DNA of 64,000 nucleotides from Polyodon spathula (GCF_017654505.1 NC_054547.1:22401838-22465837); one strand, 5' to 3'. Shown: positions 46,551 to 62,116, numbered from the stretch's first letter. A program made the numbers and translations. The notes: a model not told the origin generated them from the sequence alone.

Positions 46551-47900
46551 GATTGTCTGTGCAGTATTGGTCTGTGTCTGTTGTCTTTCAGCTTACACCT
46601 TCAAGGAGAACACCATTCCTTCACTGGGGTTCGGCTTGCCGCCGTGTAGTTGACTCTGCCGGCTGTCGTTCACACAGCTTGGGCAAAAAAAAAAAAAGTC
46701 AGTCAGCCGTGTGTTCCTCCATTGGGGCTGTTCTTTAGCCTGCCCTGCTGTTGTGTAGACCTTCTAGGCTGCCTTGGCCCTCCCACCTCTGTGCTTTGGG
46801 CCTTCAAAAAAGAAAAGAACAAAAAAGCATGTTCTCCCTTCTTCTCTGTTCTTCTTAAAACTAACTGAGCTCTCGGCCACCGCAGCTTCGGCCTGTGTGT
46901 CTTCCCTGGTGCATGTTGTGCACCGACCAGATGTGTGACTACACACGGTTAGGGTAAGCACCGCTACATTAGCTGCCCCCAGTGCTTTGGTACTTCAGTG
47001 CGCACGGTGCCTTGGCGTGCATAGCGCCTCAGCACTCAGTACACATGGTGCTTCAACCTGTATGTCTCCCCTGGAGCATCCTGCACGTGACTAGGTGGAT
47101 GATTACACGCAGTTAGGGTAGGCACCAAGCATTAGCTGTCCCCCGACACCTCAGTGCACATAGCACCTCATGTGCTTGGTGCTTGGTGCATGCAGCACAG
47201 GGCTCTGTGACCTCGGTGCCACAATGCATTCTGCCTGTAGACGGTGCTCCTCTCCGCTGTAGGCTACGCGTTGCTCCAGTTGTGTGACTGCATGCCATCC
47301 AGGCTAGACACCCTTGTCCAGTTGTCGTGATTGAGCCTGTGTGAAACAGCTCTCTCTCTAGTTTTCTGGACTTCCACTGCATTATAAACGCTACACAACT
47401 GCGCTAAATTTTAAGCTTTTTTTTTTTTTCAACAGCCTACATCGCTTTGCAATTGTAGTATAACCTTTTTTCTAACCTTACAGTGCTGGATGTTTTGTAT
47501 TTTTTCTTCTGCTATTGCAGTTAAAAAAAAAAAAAAAAAATAGAAGGGCGATTCCTCCACCGGGACCCAGGTTTGCTGCTCCCCTCTGTTGAGTTGAGTT
47601 GGATTGTCTCAGCCCACATACTCGCGAGCTGGTAATAACAAAACAAAACAAAAAATCAGTTAGCCACGTTGCCATGGTAACTATTCTTTTTACATGTGTA
47701 TGTGTTTTTTTTTTTTCTTACTGTCTTGCAGTAAAAAAAAAAAAAAGACAAAATAAGCGTGACTCCTCCACTGGGACCCAGCTCTACTGCGCCTCGCTGT
47801 TGTGTTTAATCTGATGTCTTGTTTCAGCCTGACTACTCGGCGGGCTTGATCGTAACAATACCAATAATACTAATAATACAATTTTACAGTGGTGACTGTT
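46551..47900 (+). other. DIRS-copy-2 5'-like region with duplicated blocks
   Basis: Homopolymer A runs followed by cattcctcca...ggg occur near 46685, 47521 and 47733, the last two about 230 b apart (tcctccaccgggacccag / tcctccactgggacccag). The stretch 46900-47380 is filled with ggtgcc, cctcagtgcac and gcacctca repeats. Composition resembles the 5' region of DIRS copy 1; no domain was recognised. Confidence 0.4.
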
Positions 47901-48319
47901 GTTCTACCATAGCTCAATTGCTGTGTGTGTGAGCCTCTATATTATTTATCTATTACTGCATTTGTCTAACACACTGTGAACGAGACGCTGGCGTCCACCG
48001 TACTCGCTTGGTTACTCGAACGGTTCCAACCCCACTGCCTCGTGTAATGGCCTGAGGCATCGCCTTTATGCTTCCGCTACAGCTAACAACCACGTCACCC
48101 ACAAAGATGTCAAAAGCCAATTAATATTGGGGCAAATTACGGTCTACTTGGTATCCGGCTGGATTCTCTTACAGTGCGAGCCTACCGGTACAATTGGTGT
48201 AGTGTCAAAAACTATTGGGTCTGATGACCGCAGCTTCTAAGCCATCCCATTGGGGTTACTCCACATGTGCCCGATCCAAGCGTGGCTCTGTACTTTTCAG
48301 TTTCAAGTGAAGTGATTTT
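47901..48319. other. no recognised feature
   Basis: Mixed-composition sequence between the DIRS-like 5' region and the CR1 derivative. Confidence 0.35.
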
Positions 48320-48975
48320 TAAAACCCCAAAAATAATGAATAAAGCTAAGGTTTTATAAAGGCAAACTATGAAGGTATGAAACAAAGACTAACAGAAGTA
48401 GATTGGAGTAAAATAGAGAAAAAATCACAGAAAAAGGATGGCTGTTTTTTTTTTTTTTTAAATCTAGTACTAGAGGCACAAAACAATTACATCCCAAAAG
48501 TAGACAAATCTAAATCTAAAACAAAATTGCCAAAATGGTTTAATAGATCAATTTAAAAAAAATATTCTGCAAAAAAAGGCACTTTACAGAGCGTTTAAAA
48601 GGGACCAAAAAGAAAGTACACAGAAAGAGTACCCGGAAATGCAAACGCAACTCAAAAAGTAAGTTAGAAAGGACAAGAGAGGGATAGAAATGAACATGGC
48701 TAGGGGGATAAAACCAATTCCAAAATGTTTTTCCAATATTACAACAGCAAGAGAATATTCAAAGAGGACGCTGAACACAGTAGAGATTCAACAAAATGCA
48801 TGTAGATGGATTAGGGAGTGGTTAACATGTAGAAAAAAGAAAGTACTGTTAGGAGGAGTGGCAAATACTGTTGCAGCAGCAAAGGTGAGGGGATCAATAA
48901 GCTACTAACAACCAAATGTCAAGATGGGCCGAATGGCCTCCTCTCATTTGTAAAGTTTCTTATGTTCTTATGTAC
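48320..48975 (+). mobile_element. internally deleted CR1 derivative
   Basis: Collinear pieces of the CR1 at 13659-16333 in sense orientation: endonuclease-RT linker, then GACGCTGAAC..., then CRWIREWLTCRKKKVLL joined to GGVANTVAAAKV, joined to RGSISY, followed by a normal 3' UTR and TTCTTATG tail. At least three internal deletions remove nearly all RT. Confidence 0.85.
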
Positions 48976-50590
48976 ACCCTGACCGTGTCTCACCTATGAT
49001 GGGAAACCATACACTGGTGGAGGCAAGCCTCTCACCTGAGCAAAGATGTAAGGATGAAGTGATACACAACTGTCAAGTGGTGATAACAGATGCAACCTGG
49101 GTTGGGATGAGGTCTGAGGAGTCAACGGGTCCTGGACAGGCCTCTGGACATCCCTGCACATAACGATGTTGGAGCTCCGAGCAGTGCATTAGTCAACGAA
49201 TGCCCCAAGGAGCTTTGATACGCTTTCCCGCTGATGCCGCTTCTCTGCCTTCCTCAAGAAGGTCAGGAGAGAAAAAGTGACAGTTCTCCTAGTGGCCCCC
49301 AGATGGCCCAGGAGAATCTGCTTTTCAAACCTTTGCCAGCTGCTGCAGGGCCAGCCCTGGGAGATCCAGTTGTGCAAGGACCTCCTCAGTCAGGCTCAAG
49401 GCACCCTCTGGCACCTAGAACCGGGCAGACTCCAGCTGTGGGTCTGGCCCCTGAATGGGACCATCTGTCTGCCTTAAGGCTTTCAGATGTGGTTGTTAGT
49501 ACATTGCAGAATGCTAGGGCCTCCTCCACAAGAGCAGTATATGCTTACAAGTGGAGGTGTTTACAAAAGTGCTGTATGGCCAGAGGTCATGACCCCATCT
49601 ACTGCCCCATAGCAATTATTTTGCAGTTTCTGCAACATTTGCTCCGGCAGGCAGGCCTTCCTCTATGTTGAAAGCATACCTGGCAACTATATCTGCATGC
49701 CACACCCCAGTAGACTCAGTGTCCCCGGGCACCCATATTCTGGCGACGTGTTTTCTAAAGGGTGTTCAGTGGCTGCATCCCCCTACAAAGGACGACCTCC
49801 CTGAATGGAATCTAGACATGGTACTGGAGGCTATCACTAAGGCCCCCTTTTATACCATGCATGCCATAAAGTTGAAGTATCTCTCTATGAAGACAGCCTT
49901 TCTATTAGCTATCACTTCCACTAAGGGGGTCAGTGGGCTACAGGCTCTGCCAATGCACAGTTCCTGTATGTGTCTATTTGGGACAATGGAAACAGGGTGT
50001 TGTTGCGCATGAACCCTGCTTTCCTCCCTAAGGTGGTTACAGCTTTTCACTTGAATCAGTCAGTGGAACGAACGACTTTCCATCCCTCTCCCTTCACGGA
50101 GGAGTCGGATAGGAGATTAAATTCCCTCTGACTGGTTCAGGCATTGAAATGCTATGTGGATAGAATGCGTCAGTCTAACCAGCTCTTCGTTTGTCATGAT
50201 GAACGGACCCGAGGTCAAGTCCTCTCTAAGTAGTGACTGTTCCTTTGGATTGTGGACACGTTATCAACTGCATATACCAATGCCGGCCTACCCCCACCTG
50301 GGAGGGTGGCCATGCACTCTACTAGAGGTGTGGCTACATCGTGGGCCCTCTTTAGAGATGCCTTATTGACTGATATTTGTACTAGCTGGGCTACTCTGCA
50401 TACATTTACCAGGTTTTACTGACTAAATGTTGTAGGTCACTCTATGCCGTCAATAGTCACCAGGGTCCTTGAGGTTGCACGCTCACACCACCAACACTAG
50501 ATGATGGTAGAGAGATGTCCCTCATGTGTTGTCCACTCATTCTCCCTCGTGATGGCTTTGGTATACTTTCCCAAAGTATGGTTTGGCGGT
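48976..50590 (+). pseudogene. DIRS copy 2: RNase H edge, C-terminal domain and recombinase
   Basis: VVITDATWVGMRSEE (RNase H), VTVLLVAPRWPRRICFSNLC, GTLWHLEPGRLQLWVWPLNG and then a recombinase. It has YCPIAIILQFLQHLL, LLAITSTKGVSGLQAL (the catalytic Arg of ARRVSEL-type motifs is Gly), TRGVATSWALFRDAL and ATLHTFTRFY in scattered frames. Heavily decayed; RT is absent. Confidence 0.8.
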
Positions 50591-50659
50591 CATCTTCAAA
50601 TTGAAAGGGAACGATAGGTTACGGATGTAACCCCGGTTCCCTGAAAGAAAAGATGACCG
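50587..50659. repeat. 73-bp interrupted palindrome (DIRS terminal/internal complementary region)
   Basis: cggtcatctt...aagatgaccg at the edges. Inside lie AGGGAAC...GTTCCCT-type arms and a core GGTTAC ggat GTAACC. A related direct repeat (gtttggcggtca) recurs at 50850. Confidence 0.85.
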
Positions 50660-50984
50660 ACAACTTTGCGAGGTCGCATCACTCACATTCGCGGGTTCAA
50701 TGCAAAAGAGTCAGAAGGTCTCCATGCAGTAACTATTTATTACCTCCGGAGGCAGGTCTGAGGATGTAACTCCATAGGGGCCTATTGGCAGCTTTGATAT
50801 AAAATGCTCAGCAAATACTTTGCAAGCAGGCATATCCCAAAAGTATTGGTTTGGCGGTCAACTTCTCTTTCAGGTAATCGTTTTCTTGCAATAAAAAATG
50901 AAGCAGGATTCTCGATTGCTCCCTGCTGGGATTTCACTGCTGCTTTTGAGGAGGGTCTTTATTAACTTGTTGAGAGTCCAGTCC

Positions 50985-51536
50985 TTAACCCTTTGTGGAA
51001 CCCTGTCCGACATGATCAAAAAGACATCAAGCACAGGTCTCTAGTTGAACGATAGGAGCTGAGAGAAGCCGAAAAAAGGGGGGTGGATCTGAGAAATACA
51101 CATAGCCCTTGCACCACAGAGATAACACGGACATAAACAAACAAGATAGCTGCTTCCACATCCAATGCTCAAAGAATATCACAGACATTTGCAGAGCTTT
51201 TTGTGATGTTATAGTAATGAAATAATGACTTGGATTGCATTATTGAGGAGTTTGGTGATAAAACGAGTGATCAGGAGAGGATTTATCAGTATGCACAGCT
51301 ATGAAGAGGTATGTGACAAATACAGCGAACAAGGGGTGGAGCTTGGATGGAGATACAGTACTGAGTGTCCTTTTGTGATGCAGTGACTTTTAAACCTGGT
51401 AAAAAAAACATTTTAAACAGCATGTGTAAAATAAACAGCGCATGTGGAAATAAATTGACTCATCTGATGATGTAAGACAGGGAAAGGGACAATTGTAATG
51501 TCGGACCTAGTCCGACATAGGACTGCAAAGGGTTAA
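50985..51536. mobile_element. piggyBac-like MITE
   Basis: 552 b between TTAACCCTTTGTGG at 50985 and, inverted, TTAACCCTTTGCAG ending at 51536. GTCCGACAT recurs just inside both ends (51005; 51510 and its inverse at 51498). No coding capacity. Confidence 0.7.
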
Positions 51537-51647
51537 AGGTAACATTATGTAGTCCAGGGGTCTCAAACTCCATTTACATGCGGGTCAATGTCGATCCTGA
51601 AATCCTAGTATAGGGCCAATAACATCACGAATGATGGTATACCATGG

Positions 51648-51659
<12 letters not shown>

Positions 51660-51724
<65 letters not shown>
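51660..51724. repeat. (AT)n microsatellite
   Basis: About 32 units inside the hAT element. Confidence 0.97.
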
Positions 51725-51726
<2 letters not shown>

Positions 51727-51859
51727 CATGAGGTATTACACTGAACTTTTATAGAACTTTTTTACAATTTGGGTTTGTCAAAGATTTTTTAGTGTTTGCC
51801 AGACACCTGGCAATGCTTCAGTTCTGTGAGTCTGTTGATATTTGGCCTAAGTAACTGAT

Positions 51860-53450
51860 CAGTTGAAACCTTCAGGATTGCAGCAAGGTGTGTAAGGATA
51901 ATTTTGTTCCGTATTTTGAGTTGTTTATATTCATAGTGGAAAAAAGTTTCTCACAAATGTATGTGCTGCCGAACAGAGCCATGGTTTTTCTGAATATTTT
52001 ACAAAGCTGTGGGAAAGATGGTGGTAGCTGCTTGAAGAACTCTGTGACATCTCTTTGGGCTTCCTTGAATTTATTCTTCAGAGGTGTATTGCACTGAAGA
52101 TCAATGAGCTCCATTTGTAAATCACTTGGTGCTTTTTCAACATCAACTAAAAATGGATCAGCCAACAACTGAAAGCTACTCTTTGCTTTCTGAAATCTGC
52201 AAACCGCTGATCAAATTCTTCCAAAAGGAGGTCAGGTTTAGCAGCGCATTCAGCACCGCTGAAGTGCATTTCAATGTCCAGATCTTCCAGAAGTGACTTG
52301 CATGATGGGAAATGAGGACGATTGCTCTGAGAAATATGACTTATCCACAGTTTCAGTTTAGTTGTGAATGCTTTCACATCATCAAACACTGTTGTCACAA
52401 GCTGGGTGATATCAACAAGGAAAGCAAGATCCGTCATCCATTTTGTGTCTTCAAACTCTGACAGAGGCATATTAATCTCCTCCATGAACCTTTTCGCCTC
52501 TGTTTTTAACTCAAAGCATCTCTTTAAAACAGTGCCCCCGCTTAGCCAACACACCTCTATGAAGTACAGCAAGTCACCATATTTGGATTCAATTTCCTCC
52601 AAGAAAGCATGAAACTGTTTGTGCTGCAAGCCCCTGGAGTGAATGTAGTTCGCACATTTTACAACAACGGGCATAACGTTGTCGAGCTTCAAAGATTTCC
52701 TGCACAGTGCCTGCTGGTGAGTGATGCAGTGTAATGATACTGGTTGCTCTGCGTTTTGTTCTTCCATCTTTTTTGCACAATCGCTACCAACCCGTTCTTT
52801 TTCCCAATCATTGGTGGGGCTCCATCTGTTGTTAAGCCTGCTAAAGAATGCCACTGCAGACCAGCATGTTCTAGTGTGTCTTTAAGTTTTTGAAAGATCT
52901 CACTTGCTGTTTTTCTACTGCACATTGTAGACAAGCTTAGCAGTTCTTCCATGACTTTGAAGTTAATATCAACACCTCTCACAAATATCGCCAGCTGCGC
53001 ACTATCAACCAAATTGGTGCTGTCATCAAGCGCGACAGAGCTAATATTGCTAAAAACGTTTCTCCTGTCAGGACATATGACCTCAGACACTTTGATTATA
53101 CAGTCTTTAAAAAATTCGCCATAAGTGAACAGCTTCCCAGACTTAGCAATCATTTCACTCACCACATAACTTGCCAAAACTACTGCTTCTGACTTTTGAA
53201 AAAGCTGTTGCTGCAACACTAATCCTTTCTTTAACTGCAAAGCTGTCTTCTCTCTCTCTCGCGCGCCTCCTCGACATTTATCATACTGCTCTGTATGCTT
53301 TGTTGTATACTGCCATCTAATATTGTACTCTTTTAAAACGGCAAATCAAACATGTCGCACTCTGTTTGTACTCCACAAAAAATAAAAAAAATCAACTGTC
53401 CAGTTTTCTTGAAATTGCCTTTGTGTTCAATTTTTCTTTTAGACTGAGAC
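51860..53450 (-). pseudogene. hAT transposase (GTF2IRD2/Charlie8-type)
   Basis: Starts near 53440 (MSQSKRKIEHKGNFKKTGQ) with a decayed BED-finger region. Then LKKGLVLQQQLFQKSEAVVL, VALDDSTNLVDSAQLAIFVR and LAGLTTDGAPPMIGKKNGLV (catalytic D). Next come LHCITHQQALCRKSLKLDNV, YFIEVCWLSGGTVLKRCFEL and DLAFLVDITQ. After a frameshift near 52170 follow PFLVDVEKAPSDLQMELIDL and FGSTYICEKLFSTMN (hAT dimerisation region, catalytic E). Frameshifts near 53300, 52760 and 52170 disable it. The same transposase family contributed the C-terminus of mammalian GTF2IRD2. Confidence 0.92.
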
Positions 53451-53979
53451 ATTTCTTTGCTCATTTACGTTTGTTGGGGATCCCTGTACTATATATTTTC
53501 AAGTGACTGCTACGAGCAGTAGTTCATATAGTCTCAGCGCCACTTTTATTTTTTGTAATGATGCTGACTCAACGGAGAAAAAAAAAAGGTTTAGCTCTGA
53601 TCACTTATCTTTTGTCAATTGTTATGGCACAAAATGTTGGACTTTCACTGTCACTATGCTGTCAGTTCAGTTGCTCCTCCCGAACACATGTCGGTCTGTA
53701 TGGTTTCTTTTCTCTGCTGTAAACCAGGACTGTGTCAATTTATGGTACCTAATGCGACAGTTCTTAAAGTGGTAGCAATGTATTACAACAGAACTAACCA
53801 TAAACAATGCACAACATCACCTACACACGTTTTACAACTGTTTACTTGAGTTTTCCGCATGTAGCTCCATGGGAGCCAGTTTAAATTGCTTTTGCTTAAC
53901 TATTTAGCGGGCTGAATTTCAGCGCTGTGTGGGCCGCATGTGGCCAGCAGGCCATGAGTTTGAGACCCCTAATGTAGTC

Positions 53980-54150
53980 CAAGATTAGTGCTAATCGAGG
54001 TACATGAAGCCAACTATTATATTTAGACATGGAAATTGTAAATCTGGCTTTAAGAGATGCTTAAGCACAGTATTTGCCATATGTACATTTAAAAAAAAAA
54101 ATATTTCAGAACTTATGATATTTCCAGACAACGTAAATTACATCACTGCA
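53980..54150. other. no recognised feature
   Basis: AT-rich sequence to the right of the hAT element. The first bases (tagtccaagattagtgcta) resemble 2010-2030. Confidence 0.35.
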
Positions 54151-54189
54151 GATCCGTTTGTCTTCCTTGTTTGTGATTTGCCTTTCTTT

Positions 54190-54275
54190 AGTTTTCATGG
54201 GGGGTCGCTATTCAAAAACTGTTTTAAAAAGGGGGTCCACAAACAAAAACATTGAGAACCTTTGGTGTAGAGTTG
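54190..54275. mobile_element. possible hAT right end
   Basis: gggggtccacaaacaaaaac...attgagaacctttgg resembles the CAGTGGTTCTCAA-type ends of Charlie elements. No partner end was found. Confidence 0.3.
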
Positions 54276-58222
<3,947 letters not shown>

Positions 58223-58227
58223 TACCG

Positions 58228-58657
58228 TGTGGCAGAGCATAGCTCTGCTCTTTAGAAATTGGCAGGGATGGGGTTAAATTTTCCTACCTGCCTGGGTTCA
58301 TTGTGTTCAGGTGGCTGGGGTGGATTAGATGATTAGTTTAATTAATGATCAATCAGCACCCAGCCACCTGACATAAAAGGAGGCCTCTGCTTCCCATTAA
58401 AGAGGAGGGAATTGAAGAAGCAGGTTGGTGGTTTGTTGTGGTATTTTTGAAAGTTTGAAAGTTTTGAATCCAGTGAAGGCATTGCCCAGCCTGGAAACCT
58501 TTATTTTTGTGAATTTTGTTTTTTGTTTTATTTGTGTTTAAAGATTTTTTTGTTTTGGCCTTGTGCACCTGTATTTTTGTTTATTTATAATAAAATTAGT
58601 TTTTTTTTTTAACTGCAGACTGTTTCTGGGCCTCTATCCACTCGCCAGCCTGCCACA
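58228..58657 (+). mobile_element. solo LTR of the TGTGGCAGAGC family
   Basis: 430 b, TGTGGCAGAGC ... GCCTGCCACA, flanked by taccg (58223-58227) and tacct (58658-58662), a near-perfect 5-bp duplication. It contains AATAAA near 58589. Opposite orientation to the other copies. Confidence 0.9.
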
Positions 58658-58662
58658 TACCT

Positions 58663-59418
58663 ATACATCTATTTACAGATAATAATGCATATAACAGTGA
58701 TACACACCCGTTCCTGAAACTGGAAGATACAGTATATGATGTGATTGAAAATTTGCAACTCTAGTTTTCTGATGTATATGTGCTATATAAAGATGTTAGC
58801 ATTGATTGAGAGTTTGAAGGGCATCTGCTTTGAAATCTGTCACACAAAAAATTATTTCTAAAAAGTGATATGACTGCGCACTGTTATGATAATGCTGCAA
58901 TTGTAAATATATGTTATATATACTTATATAATATATAATATACAACACAGTGCTACCATTGTAAAAAAAAAATGTTATGTTATCATTTGTATTGTTATAA
59001 TGCTACAATTATTTTTGTTACACATTTTTATTATTTTGCTATTTAAGTTCTATTGAAAATATATTTCCATTTTTCATAATATCAATTAAAAAACTGTAGC
59101 TTTTTAAAAAATATAGCACAATATGTTTAGGAACTGCCCAAATTGCTGCCCAAATTGCCCAAATTTGAGGGCTAAGAATGAAAAATCTGCCAAAAAAAGG
59201 ACAATTTTTAACATGGAAATTGCCAAAATAAATGGACAGCTGAGTTGTTTAAGTGCAATGTACAATGTGGCCCTCCTCATACACTATGCTTAAAAACAAA
59301 CTATTATACAGCAAACTGATTTTCACTTCCATTACTGTCAATAAAGCAGAAATCTGATCCATTGTTTACAACATATCAATCTATTAAACCTTTTGGACTA
59401 AAAGAGACATATAGACAA
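58663..59418. other. no recognised gene
   Basis: AT-rich; includes a short repeat of gcccaaattgc near 59137-59160. Confidence 0.4.
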
Positions 59419-60115
59419 GTGTGGCAAAGTAGTTAATTGTGTGAAGGTGCAGGAATGCAGCAGTGATTAATGAACAGACAGACAATGATAATCCAGGTGC
59501 AATGATATTTTTATTGTATGTATTGTTTGATGATACAAAAACACAGTAAATAATAATGGTGATAAGAAATACAGTGGTGTGTATTGCTTTATTTTGAATC
59601 CAAGGGTTGGTCCAGAAATGATAAACACTAGACAAACAAATAAACACTAAACACTCACGGTTATTTTACTTTTGTCCTTCAGAATTTCTCTTAACCATAA
59701 ACAAAGGAACAGATCACCAAGCTACGTCCCCTATTTGTAACTTTAGTCATGCCCCCCTTGATTAGTGAGTGCAGTTGTTTCTCCTCCAGTCTGCAGTTGC
59801 CACATCGCTTTCCCTCTGGAACGATGACTTAATGTACAGCAGCTGAGCCCCCTTTCTAGATGGCTGACTTCCACCTAACCCTGGAAAAGAATTGTCAGAT
59901 CATGCAGTCCAGGGCACTCTGTTCTCTTTACAATGCGTCCTCACTGGTCGGGCGGGAGATCTAATACCAAGCGTCATTTGATCTCTGTCACATTCACTCA
60001 GGAGCTTTTCTATAAATCTCACTTATTTGATGTTAAATGCTATGGCTAACTCCTAGATGGCTTTCCATTTAAATAGACTAAAATCAAACACCAAGAATCA
60101 TTTTGCCTCTGTCAC
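59419..60115 (-). mobile_element. 3' LTR of gypsy copy 2
   Basis: Minus orientation from TGTGACAGAGGC at 60115 to ...TTTGCCACA at 59419. A purine tract (cactctgagcggtgggata) precedes it, as in copy 1. Confidence 0.78.
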
Positions 60116-60583
60116 ATATCCCACCGCTCAGAGTGGAGCTGAAGGAACACTCAGCTGTATCTACCTTTCCCATTACTCCCCCCTCCCAGAAGAAATAATC
60201 TGCATTTTGATGTTCTTTCCCTGCACGGTGAATCATATGATACATGAAGGGTTGCAACACCAGATACCACAGAGTTATTCGGGCATTGCTGTCCGTCATA
60301 GTGCTTAACCACTTGAGTGGGGCATGGTCTGTGACGAGATCAAATGAATGTCCCAGCAGGTAATATCGTAAAGCATGAGGAGCCCATTTAATGGCCAAAC
60401 ACTCCTATTCGACCACAGAGTAGTTGCGCTCCTGGGGCAGGATCTTTATGCAGAGGTATAATATCGGGTGTTCTACTCCGGCTACCTTTTGGGACAAGAC
60501 CTCACCCAAACCAATTGGACGCATTGGTGTGGAGGATGAATCTCTGACCACTTAATTGAATTTGATGTGCTCTTTTTGGTGAG

Positions 60584-60989
60584 TGTGGCAGGCTGGCGAG
60601 TGGAAAGAGGCCCAGAGACAGACTGCAGTTCAAAAAAATAACTATTTTATTATAAATAAACACAAAAATGAAAGAGCACAAGGGCCAAAACAAAACGATT
60701 TAAACACAAAAAGAAAGACAAACAGCAAAACTAACAAAAATAACAATTTCCAGGCTGAGAAATGCCTTTACTGGATTCAAACTTTCCAAACAACCAAAAA
60801 ACCAACCTGCTTCCTCAGCTCCCTCTCCTCAGAAGAGAAGCAGAGGCCTCCTTTTATGTCAGGTGGCTAGGAGCTGATTGATCGTTAACCTAATCAACCC
60901 CAGCCACCTGAACATAAAAACCCAGGCAGGGAGGGGAAATTAACCCCATCCCTGCCAATTTAAAAAGGGCAGAGCTTTGCTCTGCAACA
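60584..60989 (-). repeat. 3' LTR of gag-only element
   Basis: Ends TGT...ACA on the minus strand, with one change at the terminus (tgttgcag against tgtggcag). Confidence 0.92.
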
Positions 60990-61404
60990 CACCTCCCCCC
61001 ATGTACAATGAAAACCGGCTGCAATCGGCCAACTCCCCCCATCCCCCCCAGTAGTCCAATTATGTCCCTTGGGTGGGCTGTTATGGTGGGTGGTGGTGGG
61101 CGGGGTTGATGTCGGAGCCCCCAAGCCTTCTTTGGTTGAGGGGGCCCCGGGTCTCCAAGGTAGTATGGCGACGGCGGCCTGGCTCCCTCTAGTGGCAGAG
61201 GCGGCGACAGTGGCCCGGCTCCCTCTAGTGGCGGAGGCGGCGACAGCGGCGGACCCTCGGCAACCCTAGAAAACAAAAAGGAGACACCAGCAGTCCCAAG
61301 CGATGCGGAGCAGCAGGCAACCCCAGGCGATCCAAATGAGTCATCCTTAGCGGAGCGGGCGTGGCATCCCTGGGCGGTGCAAGGCAGGCATCCTTGGGCC
61401 ATAG

Positions 61405-61503
61405 CTCCTCCCTCTCTGGCTCTGGGAGCAGCGGCAGCTCCTCCCTCTCTGGCTCTGGGAGCAGCGGCAGCTCCTCCCTCTCTGGCTCTGGGAGCGGCGG
61501 CTC
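61405..61503. repeat. 33-bp tandem repeat, 3 copies
   Basis: Unit agctcctccctctctggctc + tgggagcagcggc. On the minus strand it encodes an 11-residue PEREELPLLPE-type repeat in the 61225-61632 frame. Confidence 0.92.
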
Positions 61504-61541
61504 ACCCCTCTTTATTGGCGTGACAGGGGCATCTCCCATGT

Positions 61542-62012
61542 CTACCGCCAGGTAATTAACCACCATGAGGTCAACCTCTGGGAAGGACGCCGGGTGGCGT
61601 TGTTCCTCCCACTGTTCCCACCTCGACACCATAGCGTGTTGATAACTATGGGGAGATCGTGAACGAGATCTGCCTCAGGGTGCATCAACCAGTCCCAGAT
61701 CTCCTGGGACGGTGGTGAAGGTGGTGGTGCTGGAGGTAGTGGGGTGGCCCCTGATGCCCAGGGTGAACACTGCACCTCTTCCTGGGCCTGGTTGTAGGGG
61801 CATCCTGCCCAGTTGTGGCAGTCCTCCTCATACCGGCCACACCAGTTTGCCGGTGGCACATTTGGGCAGGACCGCCAACGATGGTCCTCCTTCCCGCACC
61901 AGGAACACCAGGGGAAGAGGCTGGCCGGGTCCTCCAGCGGTGGCTGCAGCAGCTTACATTTCTTCAGCTGCTGCTTGTCCTGCCTTTGCCGCTGTCTGCT
62001 CTTCTTTCCCAT
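61542..62012 (-). CDS. Gag-like zinc-knuckle protein, 156 aa
   Basis: The start MGKKSRQRQRQDKQQLKKCK is basic and lies about 85 b after the primer binding site, the normal place for Gag. One canonical CX2CX4HX4C knuckle is present (CSWCGKEDHRWRSC). A second, CGRYEEDCHNWAGC, has Tyr in place of the second Cys. A proline-rich linker (PPAPPPSPPSQEIWDWL) follows. The frame ends at 61542; a frame shift would continue into the PEREEL repeats (61225-61632) and a Pro/Leu-rich segment with SPPPPLEGAG repeats near 61160-61250. Such proteins bind element RNA. The protein lacks a recognised capsid domain, and mobilisation would need enzymes from another element. Confidence 0.7.
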   Translation of the reverse strand: MGKKSRQRQRQDKQQLKKCKLLQPPLEDPASLFPWCSWCGKEDHRWRSCPNVPPANWCGRYEEDCHNWAGCPYNQAQEEVQCSPWASGATPLPPAPPPSPPSQEIWDWLMHPEADLVHDLPIVINTLWCRGGNSGRNNATRRPSQRLTSWWLITWR

Positions 62013-62116
62013 GTTTTTAAAAAAAAATAAAAATTATCCCAAAAATTCCACAAAACAACAACAAAAAAATACTACTCTGAGCCTCTAGGTGGCACTATCC
62101 CACTTCAGACACCATA

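Larger units (their letters stand above)
51555..53971 (-). mobile_element. hAT transposon with 8-bp target duplication
   Basis: 2417 b bounded by CAGGGGTCTCAAACTC and its near reverse complement gagtttgagacccct. ATGTAGTC lies on both sides (51547-51554 and 53972-53979), the 8-bp duplication diagnostic of hAT. Confidence 0.92.

Noticed and set aside
47510..47760. Poly(A) runs as tails of processed pseudogenes
   Set aside because: The A runs are internal to duplicated DIRS-like blocks and no upstream coding exon matches.
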